DNA of 64,000 nucleotides from Roseicyclus marinus (lineage in GTDB: Bacteria > Pseudomonadota > Alphaproteobacteria > Rhodobacterales > Rhodobacteraceae): positions 2,049,001 through 2,113,000 of the forward strand of contig NZ_AP027266.1 in NCBI RefSeq assembly GCF_036322625.1. Direction: 5' to 3'. Below are positions 8,930 through 17,422 of this stretch, piece after piece. Below the pieces are notes generated by a model. That model was not told the DNA's origin. It did not search any database and saw only the letters and a program-made list of their open reading frames with translations. Within the stretch, counting starts at the first letter, position 1, and the number at the start of each line of letters is the position of its first letter. The position numbers and the translations under genes are program-made.

Positions 8930-9942
8930 CCCAAACCGATGGCAGCAAGATTGAGATCATCGCCGAACTGGCACAGGGTTTCGAGGGCAAGCCGATGCAG
9001 GCGTCCCTCCTGATCAAGGCGGCGGCGCGGTCCGGCGCAGACGCTGCAAAGTTGCAGATGGTGTTTGCAGACGAACTCGCGACGCCCGGGTACAAATATT
9101 ACGACCTGTTTCGTTCACTTGAAATGAGCGACGAGGTTTGGGCTGGTCTGGTCTCCGAGGCGCGAGCTTACGGGATCGACCTACAGGTCGATATCTTTGG
9201 TCGACGCAGTCTTGCTCTTGCCGAAAAGATCGGCATCCGCACGGTCAAGCTTCATGGCACCGACATTGGTAATCCCGGCTTGCTTCGCGATGTCGCAGCG
9301 AGCGGCATCAATCGTGCACTGCTCGGTGCCGGCGGTGCGCATCGAGACGAGATTGCATCGGCCCTGGATATTCTCGCCGCCAAACAGGTGGTGGTGCTGC
9401 TTGGCTTTCAGGCCTATCCGACACCGACCGAAACAAACCAGATCGACAGAGTCCGCAGCCTTGGGGATGAATTCAAAGGCCGTTCGGGCCTGTCCATCGG
9501 CTTTGCCGATCATGCCGATCCGGAGAGCCCGCTTCGACTCGCGCTCGCAAGCGCAGCAGTTGGGGCTGGGGCAACGGTGATCGAAAAGCACCTGACGCTT
9601 GGCAGGAACATGGAGATCGAAGACTTCGAATCGGCGCTGAACCCGGATCAGTTCCAGGAATTTGTCGCCACCTTGCGCGGCGTGGCACAGGCTATGGGCG
9701 CCACCTCGGCTTCGGATGACTACGGCATGTCTGATGCTGAACTCGGTTATCGCAAAATGATCCGCAGGCACGTGGTTGCCGCCCGAGATCTCGCCGCCGG
9801 CGAAGTCATTTCGCCAGAGGAAATCGTACTCAAACGTGCCGATATCGAAGATCCGATCACTTCTCCGCTCGAAGTCATCGGTCGCAAATTGATTGCCTCG
9901 ATCAAGGCCAACAGTGCCTTGACCCGCAGCGACATGGAGTGA
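8914..9942 (+). CDS. Divergent NeuB/SpsE-family sialic acid synthase-like protein
   Basis: A 342-residue NeuB-family protein: a TIM-barrel part (residues ~10-270) followed by a SAF/antifreeze-like domain (~285-342). The two metal-binding histidines are kept (D-H200 in G-F-A-D-H, H226 in I-E-K-H). The usual N-H-N/N-H-G loop after E-I-A-E is replaced by Q-G-F-E-G-K-P, the K-I-A-S substrate motif by K-L-H-G-T-D, and the S-T-G motif by L-G-A-G-G. The pseI product in this operon has all the canonical versions. The family condenses phosphoenolpyruvate with a sugar; the altered loops suggest a different acceptor. A GTG at 8926 is an alternative start. Confidence 0.8.
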   Translation: MDRTVTQTDGSKIEIIAELAQGFEGKPMQASLLIKAAARSGADAAKLQMVFADELATPGYKYYDLFRSLEMSDEVWAGLVSEARAYGIDLQVDIFGRRSLALAEKIGIRTVKLHGTDIGNPGLLRDVAASGINRALLGAGGAHRDEIASALDILAAKQVVVLLGFQAYPTPTETNQIDRVRSLGDEFKGRSGLSIGFADHADPESPLRLALASAAVGAGATVIEKHLTLGRNMEIEDFESALNPDQFQEFVATLRGVAQAMGATSASDDYGMSDAELGYRKMIRRHVVAARDLAAGEVISPEEIVLKRADIEDPITSPLEVIGRKLIASIKANSALTRSDME

Positions 9943-10715
9943 TGAACGTGACACGCCGGCTCGTCGCCGTCATCGCCTGCCGCAGTCAGGGCAGCCGCCT
10001 CTACGGCAAACCAGTTCAAAATCTCGACGTGAGCAAAGGGGTCCGCATACTGGACAATATTGTCGACTGCCTTTCAAGCTTGCCACAGATCGACGAGATC
10101 GTGCTGGGCATCGCGGAGGGAGACGAGAACTCGGTCTATAGGCGCTTCGCCGAAGAGCGCGGGCTGCGTTTCGTGATCGGGGATGAAGTGGATGTCCTGG
10201 GGCGCCTCGTCGCTGGCGGACGGCTCGCAGGGGCAACCGACATTTTCCGGGTCACCAGCGAAAGCCCTTTTCCCTTCTTCGAAGCTGTGCCCGCCGCATG
10301 GACGACATACCTCAACTCGGGGGTGGACGCGCTGTTCCTTGACGACATCGTTGATGGCTGCGGTTTCGAGATCATATCACTTGCCGCATTGGAAACATCG
10401 CATCGTGAAGGAGAGGAGCGACATAGATCGGAACTTTGTACACTCTACATGCGGGAAAACAACAAACGATTCCAGATACTCCGGATCAGCGGCCCGCCAG
10501 AGCTCAATCGAAAGGATCTGCGATTGACGGTCGACAATCCCGAGGATCTGGTGGTCGCACGTGCAGTCTATCAGGCCTTTGTACAGCAGGCACCGCGCAT
10601 CCCGTTAGGGCACGTTGTTCGTTTCCTTGACGCGAATCCATCCCTCATCGCCTTGACCGCTCCCTTCGCCGAGGTCGGATACAAGACGATGTATGTCTGG
10701 GGAAAACAGCAATGA
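9942..10715 (+). CDS. SpsF/NeuA-like cytidylyltransferase
   Basis: A 257-residue nucleotidyltransferase-fold protein. The N-terminal A-C-R-S-Q-G-S-R-L-Y-G-K-P is a variant of the CTP-binding motif of CMP-sugar synthetases and SpsF proteins. L-R-L-T-V-D-N-P-E-D near residue 190 is typical of SpsF. It could activate the product of the divergent synthase or of PseI as a CMP sugar; no other PseF candidate is visible here. The ATG shares one base with the preceding stop, and a GTG just before it is an alternative start. The next gene overlaps its stop (ATGA). Confidence 0.7.
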   Translation: MNVTRRLVAVIACRSQGSRLYGKPVQNLDVSKGVRILDNIVDCLSSLPQIDEIVLGIAEGDENSVYRRFAEERGLRFVIGDEVDVLGRLVAGGRLAGATDIFRVTSESPFPFFEAVPAAWTTYLNSGVDALFLDDIVDGCGFEIISLAALETSHREGEERHRSELCTLYMRENNKRFQILRISGPPELNRKDLRLTVDNPEDLVVARAVYQAFVQQAPRIPLGHVVRFLDANPSLIALTAPFAEVGYKTMYVWGKQQ

Positions 10716-12052
10716 CGTCATCCTCCAACCGCCCATCCGCAACTGCCGGAACCGGTCAGGCACTTTGGCGACGCGCCAAGCAGATCATCCCTGGCGGCAA
10801 CATGCTGCTGTCAAAACGGGCAGAAATGCTGTTGCCCGAACACTGGCCGGCCTATTTCAGCCGCACCTCAGGCGCGACGGTCTGGGATATGGACGGCAAT
10901 CCGTTCACCGACATGTTCCTCATGGGTGTCGGAACCAACACTTTGGGCTACTCACACCGCGAAGTCGACGCCGCCGTCCTGAAGGTCGTGCAGGACGGCA
11001 ACCTTTCGACCTTCAACGCACCTGAAGAAGTCTGGCTTGCAGAACGCCTGATCGCGATGCATCCCTTCGCGGACATGGCCCGGTTCTGCCGCACCGGCGG
11101 CGAGGCGAATGCTGTCGCCGTTAGGATCGCCCGCGCAGCATCGGGACGCGACAAAGTGGCATTTTGCGGATATCATGGTTGGCATGACTGGTATCTTGCC
11201 GCGAACCTTGCACAAGGCGAGATGCTGGCGGGCCACTTGCTGCCTGGCCTTGAGCCCAATGGTGTTCCAAAAGAGTTGGCAGGGTCTGTCCGCCCATTCC
11301 CCTACAATGACATCGCGGCATTCGACGAAGCCGTTTCGGACCCCGAGGTGGGCGTGATCTTCATGGAAGTGTCGCGCAATGCGGGCCCCAACCCGGGCTA
11401 TCTGGAACATATCCGCGACATGGCGACCCGCAAGGGCATCGTCCTTATCTTCGACGAATGCACCAGCGGCTTCCGCGAGACTTTCGGTGGGCTCTACCTG
11501 AAGTATGGTGTCGAACCCGATATGGCGGTGTTCGGCAAGACCATCGGAAATGGCTACGCCATCACCGCGATACTTGGCCGCCGCGCCGTCATGGAGGCAG
11601 CGCAGACAACCTTCATCTCCTCTACTTTCTGGACGGAACGGATCGGCCCTGCCGCCGCGCTTGCCACACTCGATGTGATGCAGCGGGAAAGATCGTGGGA
11701 GCGCATAACAGCCACTGGCAACGCCATTCGCGACCGATGGACCCAACTCGCCGCCGAGGTCGGGATCACGCTTGACCACTGGGGCTTGCCTGCCTTGTGC
11801 GGCTTCACCATCCGCAGCCCCCATGCACAAGCCTACAAGACGCTGATCACGCAAGAAATGCTCGGGAAAGGCTGGCTTGCGGGCAATTCGATCTATTGCT
11901 CTCTCGCACATGACGAGACGACCGTGAACCGCTATTTCACCGATCTGGCCGAGGTCTGGGCCAAGGTCGCAAAATGCGAGTCGGACGGAACGGACCCGGC
12001 AACTTTGTTGGACGGCCCGGTCGCCCATAGCGGCTTCCGCCGTCTGAACTGA
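10712..12052 (+). CDS. HemL-like class III aminotransferase/aminomutase
   Basis: A 446-residue fold-type I PLP enzyme resembling glutamate-1-semialdehyde 2,1-aminomutase. It has A-K-Q-I-I-P-G-G-N near residue 22, D-E at 248-249 and the PLP lysine K276 in F-G-K-T-I-G-N-G. The place where aminotransferases carry S-G-T/S-E-A reads R-T-G-G-E-A-N. The location in a sugar-acid operon argues against haem synthesis. HemL-like genes next to SpsE/SpsF-like genes are a recurring association in surface-sugar loci, where they would transaminate or move an amino group on a sugar. Substrate unknown. Confidence 0.75.
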   Translation: MTSSSNRPSATAGTGQALWRRAKQIIPGGNMLLSKRAEMLLPEHWPAYFSRTSGATVWDMDGNPFTDMFLMGVGTNTLGYSHREVDAAVLKVVQDGNLSTFNAPEEVWLAERLIAMHPFADMARFCRTGGEANAVAVRIARAASGRDKVAFCGYHGWHDWYLAANLAQGEMLAGHLLPGLEPNGVPKELAGSVRPFPYNDIAAFDEAVSDPEVGVIFMEVSRNAGPNPGYLEHIRDMATRKGIVLIFDECTSGFRETFGGLYLKYGVEPDMAVFGKTIGNGYAITAILGRRAVMEAAQTTFISSTFWTERIGPAAALATLDVMQRERSWERITATGNAIRDRWTQLAAEVGITLDHWGLPALCGFTIRSPHAQAYKTLITQEMLGKGWLAGNSIYCSLAHDETTVNRYFTDLAEVWAKVAKCESDGTDPATLLDGPVAHSGFRRLN

Positions 12053-12057
12053 CGAAG

Positions 12058-13137
12058 ATGCGCGTCGCCTTCCGCGCGGATGGCGCAAGCCACATGGGCG
12101 GCGGGCACATAACGCGCTGCCTGGCGCTGGCCAATGCGCTTGGCGCAAACGGGGCCAAATGCCGATTTCTGAGCCGCCATCTGACGGACACCCTCGCCCA
12201 ACGGATACGCGACGCGGGGCATGATTTAGCAATGCTGCCCACCCGCCCGATCGAGGTTGAGAGCGGGCCACTCGCACCACCCCATGCCGATTGGCTCGGG
12301 ACAACATGGCGCGACGATGCGACGGATACTGCCGCCGCACTCAAGGAGACATGTGATTGGCTGATCGTCGATCACTATGCGATCGATGCCCGCTGGCACA
12401 CCGCCCTCAGAGCGAGGGCACGGAACATCCTCGTCATCGACGATCTGGCCGATCGACCGCTGTCTTGCGATGCGCTGCTTGATCCGAACTACCGCCCTCG
12501 GGGAGACAACCCTTTCGCCACCAAGCTTCCCGCAGGCTGTCTGCACCTTTCGGGACCACGCATGGCGCTCCTCGACCTAGCTTTCGCAAGAGCCCATCTT
12601 CGTGCGCAGGTCCGTAGCACGGCGCGACGTGCCTTCGTCTATCTCGGCACTACCCCTGCCGGCCTCCACATCCCCGTGCTCGATGCTCTTTGCGAAACCG
12701 ACCTGACTGCCGATCTTGTCTGCGCGTCCGCCGTCGCGGCGGATCCCCGCGTGTCAGCACATCCAGCCATCCTGTCGGGGCGCGTGAGTCTTCACGGCCC
12801 GCAACCGACGCTTCTTCCCTTCATGGAGAAAGCCGACTTGGCAGTGGGCCCGATAGGCACCTCGACCTGGGAGCGTTGCACCGTTGGCCTGCCGACGATC
12901 GCGGTTACCATTGCCGCAAATCAGGAAAGGATCGCAGCAAACCTAGCCGAAGACGGCCTTGTCATTTTGATAGGCCCATTGGAGAAAGTCCGAGACCAAG
13001 ATTACCTTTTGGCGCTTCAAAAGCTTACGCAACCGGATTGCCTGAGCCTGATGTCCCAGCGCAGTCTTGCACTCTGCGACGGGCGCGGGGTACAGGTGCT
13101 AACGGATGTGCTTGTTGGCAATTCACGGGGCGTCTAA
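12058..13137 (+). CDS. pseG: UDP-2,4-diacetamido-2,4,6-trideoxy-altropyranose hydrolase PseG
   Basis: A 359-residue protein with the PseG N-terminal signature F-R-A-D-G-A-S-H-M-G-G-G-H at residues 5-17 followed by T-R-C-L, and the GT-B style C-terminal part with G-P-I-G-T-S-T-W-E-R. I-D-D-L-A-D-R and D-P-N-Y in the middle are typical as well. PseG removes UDP from the diacetamido sugar to give the free substrate for PseI. It starts five bases after the previous stop. The family is well known and the match is strong. Confidence 0.85.
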   Translation: MRVAFRADGASHMGGGHITRCLALANALGANGAKCRFLSRHLTDTLAQRIRDAGHDLAMLPTRPIEVESGPLAPPHADWLGTTWRDDATDTAAALKETCDWLIVDHYAIDARWHTALRARARNILVIDDLADRPLSCDALLDPNYRPRGDNPFATKLPAGCLHLSGPRMALLDLAFARAHLRAQVRSTARRAFVYLGTTPAGLHIPVLDALCETDLTADLVCASAVAADPRVSAHPAILSGRVSLHGPQPTLLPFMEKADLAVGPIGTSTWERCTVGLPTIAVTIAANQERIAANLAEDGLVILIGPLEKVRDQDYLLALQKLTQPDCLSLMSQRSLALCDGRGVQVLTDVLVGNSRGV

Positions 13138-13178
13138 CCTGTAGCAAAGATTGATCTCGTCGCAGAGGGACGCGCGTC

Positions 13179-14084
13179 ATGGTCTGGAGCAATGTGGAAT
13201 TCGAAGGCCTCGCTCCAGAGGGCGTCGAGCGGACGGAAGATGGTTATTGGCGAGTAAAGAGCCCGCCCTCCCCGGAAGATCTGGCTGCCTACTATGCAAA
13301 GCGCTACTACCAAGAGGCGCGTGGCAGCTATGAACAGAGCTACAGCGCCGAGGAACTCCGGCATATCCGGGGAAAAATCGCCTTGCGCTGGACGATAGTG
13401 ACCGATGGCAGAAAGGATCCCGGCCGTCTTCTGGATGTCGGCTGCGGCGAAGGCTTCGTCCTCGCGCATGGAGCGGAGGCTGGGTGGGACGTTCGAGGGC
13501 TGGACTTCAGCGATGCCGGATTGCGAAGCCAAAATCCACGAATGCTTGATCGCCTCACCACAGGCGACCTGTTCGTTAATCTTGAGAATGAAATTGCACG
13601 TGGCGAACGATATGAAGTCGTATGGCTGCAGAACGTTCTCGAGCATGTGATTGACCCGTTGCGTCTGCTTGAGCGACTGAAGACTCTCACCATGCCTGGC
13701 GGGCGACTGGTTGTCACGGTTCCGAACGACTTTTCGCGGCTCCAGCATCTCGCCCTGACTACCGGCCGCATCGACCGCAATTTCTGGGTCGCCCTGCCCG
13801 ACCATCTCAGCTATTTCAGTGCCGACAGCCTGCGGCGCGTCTCGGAAAAGACGGGTTGGAGCTGTCGCAACCTCCTTGCCGATTTTCCGGTTGATTGGTT
13901 CTTGTTCAACGATCAGTCGAATTATGTGGCGGACCCGACCAAGGGAAAATCAGCGCATCATGCGAGGATCGCGCTGGAAAACCTTATTCTCGAAGCAGAT
14001 CCTCCCAGGATCCAGAACTTTTTTGAAAGCCTTGCCGATATGGGGATGGGCCGTGATCTGACAGCCTTCCTTGAACCTGTCTGA
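13179..14084 (+). CDS. Class I SAM-dependent methyltransferase
   Basis: A 301-residue protein with motif I L-L-D-V-G-C-G-E-G-F (residues ~87-96), D-F-S in the next strand, and W-L-Q-N-V-L-E-H-V at the motif IV position, as in Methyltransf_11/23 enzymes. It lies between pseG and a phosphoesterase in one co-directional array, with a GAGGG-type ribosome-binding site. Methylation of the nonulosonate or of another sugar in this glycan is the obvious possibility, but the acceptor is not shown by the sequence. Confidence 0.75.
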   Translation: MVWSNVEFEGLAPEGVERTEDGYWRVKSPPSPEDLAAYYAKRYYQEARGSYEQSYSAEELRHIRGKIALRWTIVTDGRKDPGRLLDVGCGEGFVLAHGAEAGWDVRGLDFSDAGLRSQNPRMLDRLTTGDLFVNLENEIARGERYEVVWLQNVLEHVIDPLRLLERLKTLTMPGGRLVVTVPNDFSRLQHLALTTGRIDRNFWVALPDHLSYFSADSLRRVSEKTGWSCRNLLADFPVDWFLFNDQSNYVADPTKGKSAHHARIALENLILEADPPRIQNFFESLADMGMGRDLTAFLEPV

Positions 14085-14098
14085 CCCGCCGAGGACCG

Positions 14099-14806
14099 AT
14101 GAAAATCCTTGTCCTTTCGGACATTCACGGGAATGCCACCGCGCTTGAGGCCGTGCTGCGTGCGGCAGCCTCGCGAGGTGCGGAGCACATCATCAACGCG
14201 GGCGACCTGATAGGCTATTACCACCAACCCGAGCGCGTCCTTTCGCTGTTGGCAGAATGGCCCATGGATTGCGTTCGTGGAAACCATGAGAACATGTTAC
14301 AACGCGCAATAAAGGACCCTGCATTCCTTGCCGATTGCACAGCGCGCTATGGAAGTGGCCTTGCCCGGGCGATCGAATGGCTACGTCCAGCGCAAATCGA
14401 ATGGCTTTTGGATCTCCCCGCCATCACGCAGTTCCAACGAGGTCGGTTTAGAGTCCTGCTTGCACACGGCACGCCAAAGGATGTGGATGAATATCTCTAT
14501 CCAGACGCCTCCGAGGAAAAGCTTGAACAGGTCGAAGCTGCCTGCGGTCAGGGCGTCGACTTGCTGGTCCTCGGCCATACGCATTACCAGAAACTCTGGG
14601 ATCGCTCTGCGCTGCGCATCCTGAACCCCGGCTCCGTCGGCCAACCGCGAGACCGCGTCCCCGGTGCAGCATGGGCCTTACTCGATACCGAAAGTGGAGA
14701 GATTGACTTGTATCGGCAAGCCTATGATAGCGTTCCAGTCGCGGACGCGGCTCGGCGCCTTGATCCCGCGCAGCCCTATCTTTGGACGGTCCTGGAACGT
14801 CGATGA
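14099..14806 (+). CDS. Calcineurin-like metallophosphoesterase
   Basis: A 235-residue YfcE/MJ0936-type phosphoesterase. All metal-binding signatures are present: D-I-H at residues 8-10, G-D-L-I (~39), G-N-H-E-N (~60), a histidine in L-A-H-G-T and G-H-T-H-Y (~159). The family hydrolyses small phosphomonoesters or phosphodiesters. It is followed by an ATP-grasp gene whose start overlaps its stop (ATGA), so the pair is probably made together. It could remove a phosphate from a sugar intermediate, although the canonical Pse pathway has no such step. Confidence 0.8.
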   Translation: MKILVLSDIHGNATALEAVLRAAASRGAEHIINAGDLIGYYHQPERVLSLLAEWPMDCVRGNHENMLQRAIKDPAFLADCTARYGSGLARAIEWLRPAQIEWLLDLPAITQFQRGRFRVLLAHGTPKDVDEYLYPDASEEKLEQVEAACGQGVDLLVLGHTHYQKLWDRSALRILNPGSVGQPRDRVPGAAWALLDTESGEIDLYRQAYDSVPVADAARRLDPAQPYLWTVLERR

Positions 14807-15750
14807 CAACAGTCTTCATCACAGCAATCGGAGGCGATGTGGCGCAAGGCGTTGCACGCGTCATCCGCGAATGTCGCCCGGACTGGCGGATCGTTGGGGC
14901 CGACATGGGGAACCACCATGGCGGCAGTCACTTTGTCGATCGTCTACTTGTCGCCCCTTCGGCAAACGATCCTGGCTATTCCGAATGGCTCGGAGCACAT
15001 TTGGAGCGGGAGGGCGTCACCTATTGCATCCCGATCAACGAGGCCGAGATCGAGAAGGTCGTCGCGCTGCCCTCTCCACTGCGCGTCGGGACGCATATGG
15101 TGAGCGCCGGAAGCAAGGCTGTTTCGGTCGCTGCCGACAAGGTCAAGACGGCGCGCTTCCTTGCCAGCCTCGGCATACCAGCACCATGGGTGGCCGAACG
15201 AGCCGAGGATGTGCCGCCAGACGCATTTCCTTGCATCTGCAAGCCTCGGGCTGGGGCTGGCTCCCGGGCCGTTTTCATCTGTACAGACGCTGAAGACGCG
15301 CGCTTTCTGCAAGCCCGTCATCCCGGATCCATGTTTCAAGAGCTGCTGCTCCCCGACGATGCCGAGGTGACTGTCGCGGTCTTTCGGGACAGGCTGGGCG
15401 CAACCGCGATGCTGCAATTGCAGCGGCGCCTCGTGAGCGGTGCGACAGCATGGGCCGAGGTAATTGACGACCCGTCGGTCACAGAACAATGTCTGCGGAT
15501 CGCAGAGGCGTTGGATTTGCGTGGCGCGATCAACGTCCAATTGCGGCGGACCGCTGATGGACCCCGCGTTTTCGAGATCAACGCGCGCTTTTCATCCACG
15601 GCGCTGATGCGCCACCGCCTCGGCTTCTCGGATGTGATCTGGGCACTCGATGATTTGTCAGGGTCACCGGTCACCACAAGCCACCCAAGACCCGGCCAAA
15701 GGATCGCCCGAATACAGGATGCTGTGATCCTGCAAACCGCAATCCTCTGA
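14803..15750 (+). CDS. ATP-grasp ligase (carbamoyl-phosphate-synthase-like)
   Basis: A 315-residue ATP-grasp protein. The ATG at 14803 is chosen because it puts T-T-V-F-I-T-A-I-G-G-D at the N-terminus and overlaps the previous stop. K-P-R-A-G-A-G-S is the ATP-binding lysine/glycine loop, and E-I-N-A-R-F-S near the C-terminus supplies the magnesium ligands. ATP-grasp enzymes of this type join a carboxylate to an amine through an acyl-phosphate. In this context an amino-acid or acyl group could be added to an aminosugar, or the carboxylate of a nonulosonic acid could be amidated. Substrate unknown. Confidence 0.75.
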   Translation: MTTVFITAIGGDVAQGVARVIRECRPDWRIVGADMGNHHGGSHFVDRLLVAPSANDPGYSEWLGAHLEREGVTYCIPINEAEIEKVVALPSPLRVGTHMVSAGSKAVSVAADKVKTARFLASLGIPAPWVAERAEDVPPDAFPCICKPRAGAGSRAVFICTDAEDARFLQARHPGSMFQELLLPDDAEVTVAVFRDRLGATAMLQLQRRLVSGATAWAEVIDDPSVTEQCLRIAEALDLRGAINVQLRRTADGPRVFEINARFSSTALMRHRLGFSDVIWALDDLSGSPVTTSHPRPGQRIARIQDAVILQTAIL

Positions 15751-15759
15751 AAGCATGAC

Positions 15760-16809
15760 ATGACAATCACCATTGGCCCCCACTCCGTCGGCCCCCGACA
15801 TCGCCCCTTCATCATTGCCGAGATGTCGGGAAACCATAACCAGTCCCTCGAACGCGCACTGGCCATCGTGGATGCCGCCGCCGCCTCGGGAGCGCATGCG
15901 TTGAAGCTGCAGACTTACACTGCCGACACGATCACCTTGGACGTGCGGGGTGGAGAATTCGACATCGAGGATGCAGCCAGCCTCTGGAAGGGGCGCAACC
16001 TGCACGACCTCTATCGCGAAGCCTCGACCCCATGGGAATGGCACGCCGCGATCATGGAACGGGCGAAGAGTCACGGTATGGCCTGCTTCAGTTCCCCCTT
16101 CGACGAGACGGCCATCGACTTTCTCGAAACCCTTGATGTTCCGGCCTACAAGATCGCCTCTTTCGAGAACATCCACCTTCCGCTGATCCGCAAGGCCGCC
16201 TCCACCGGCAAGCCGCTCATCATTTCCACGGGCTTGGCAAGCCTCGCTGAACTGGACGAGGCCGTGACAGCCGCGCGCGACGCCGGCTGTCGCGACCTTA
16301 TCTTGCTGAAATGCACCTCAACCTATCCCGCCACACCCACCAACACCAACATTGCCACCATCCCAAACATGCGGGATGTCTTCAGCTGCCAGATCGGTCT
16401 TTCGGATCACACGATGGGCGTTGGGGTCGCGGTCGCGGCGGTCGCCCTCGGCGCGACGGTGGTTGAAAAGCACTTCACCCTGTCACGCGCCGAAGGAGGT
16501 GTCGATAGCGCCTTCTCGCTGGAACCATCCGAACTCGCTTCACTGGTAACAGAAACGGAACGCGCCTGGCAGTCCCTTGGGCAGGTCACCTATGGGCCGA
16601 CCGAAGCCGAGAAGAAATCTCTCGTCTTTCGGCGCTCCCTGTATGTCGCAGAAGATATGAAGACAGGTGATAAATTCGACCGCAGCAATCTGCGCATCGT
16701 ACGACCGGGCCTCGGCCTGCCGCCGAAACTCATTGACAACATCCTCGGCAAGCGCATTACGCGAGACACCCGCAAGGGCACGCCCCTTGCTTGGGATCTG
16801 ATCGGGTGA
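15760..16809 (+). CDS. pseI: Pseudaminic acid synthase PseI
   Basis: A 349-residue NeuB-family synthase with all canonical motifs: N-H-N at 25-27, K-I-A-S at 131-134, S-T-G at 156-158, metal ligands H217 (S-D-H-T) and H238 (E-K-H-F), and G-G-V-D-S-A-F-S around 247-254, typical of PseI. A SAF domain closes the protein. It condenses phosphoenolpyruvate with the sugar released by PseG. It is the second NeuB-family protein in the operon and serves as an internal comparison for the divergent one at 8914-9942. Confidence 0.88.
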   Translation: MTITIGPHSVGPRHRPFIIAEMSGNHNQSLERALAIVDAAAASGAHALKLQTYTADTITLDVRGGEFDIEDAASLWKGRNLHDLYREASTPWEWHAAIMERAKSHGMACFSSPFDETAIDFLETLDVPAYKIASFENIHLPLIRKAASTGKPLIISTGLASLAELDEAVTAARDAGCRDLILLKCTSTYPATPTNTNIATIPNMRDVFSCQIGLSDHTMGVGVAVAAVALGATVVEKHFTLSRAEGGVDSAFSLEPSELASLVTETERAWQSLGQVTYGPTEAEKKSLVFRRSLYVAEDMKTGDKFDRSNLRIVRPGLGLPPKLIDNILGKRITRDTRKGTPLAWDLIG

Positions 16810-16817
16810 CCGGGACG

Positions 16818-17333
16818 ATGTGGGATGATGTAGATATCCGATCCGCACGATTCCACTTGCGCCCGATCCGTGAGGATGATGTGACGCAGCGCTATCTTGA
16901 CTGGTTTTCAGGTCGAGGTGCTGCTCAAATCTCACGTCATCCCGGGTCCTTGGATGCACTTCGCGTCTATGTCCGCGAGCGCAGAAATCGTCCGGATGTC
17001 CTTTTCCTTGCAATTCGATTTGCAGAAACCGGTTTACATATCGGAAACCTCAAGTTCGAACCGATCGACCATGAGCGTGCGGGGGCAGTCATGGGCATCT
17101 TCGTGGGTGATGAATCGTGGCAAGGAAAAGGTGTAGCGACGGAAACCATTCGCGCTGCAGCAGACTGGCTGCATGACCGACTGGGCTTGCGTTACCTCTG
17201 GCTTGGTGTGGCCAACGACAACCTCGCTGCCCTACAAGCCTATCAACGAAGTGGATTTGTGAAGAAGATCAGCCCATTGATCCCCGACAACCCGGATATC
17301 CATACCATGGAACTGGAACTATGGCGCCGTTAA
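16818..17333 (+). CDS. GNAT N-acetyltransferase, PseH-like
   Basis: A 171-residue GNAT protein: the N-terminal L-R-P-I-R-E-D-D strand, the acetyl-CoA loop W-Q-G-K-G-V-A-T-E (~105-113) and the C-terminal A-L-Q-A-Y-Q-R-S-G-F are all present. PseH acetylates the 4-amino group of the PseC product, and this is the only acetyltransferase of that kind in the operon, so it is the natural candidate. The ATG eight bases after the pseI stop is chosen; earlier GTG/TTG codons would overlap pseI. It closes the operon. RimJ/RimL-like activity is the alternative. Confidence 0.65.
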   Translation: MWDDVDIRSARFHLRPIREDDVTQRYLDWFSGRGAAQISRHPGSLDALRVYVRERRNRPDVLFLAIRFAETGLHIGNLKFEPIDHERAGAVMGIFVGDESWQGKGVATETIRAAADWLHDRLGLRYLWLGVANDNLAALQAYQRSGFVKKISPLIPDNPDIHTMELELWRR

Positions 17334-17422
17334 TCCCCGTAACAATCGGCAGGGGTTGAAATTCAGTCAAGTTAGGGGCATGCACCAGCCGAGGGCATCG
17401 CCCTAAAGTGCCGATCGGAGGA

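Noticed and set aside
10712-12052. HemL-like gene as a haem biosynthesis gene
   Set aside because: It is embedded in a sugar-acid operon with overlapping neighbours, and the S-G-T/S-E-A stretch is altered; a haem role is less likely than a sugar role.
17392-17404. AGGGC-ATC-GCCCT as terminator of the pse operon
   Set aside because: The five-base stem has no T run after it and lies very close to the kdsA start; too weak to call.
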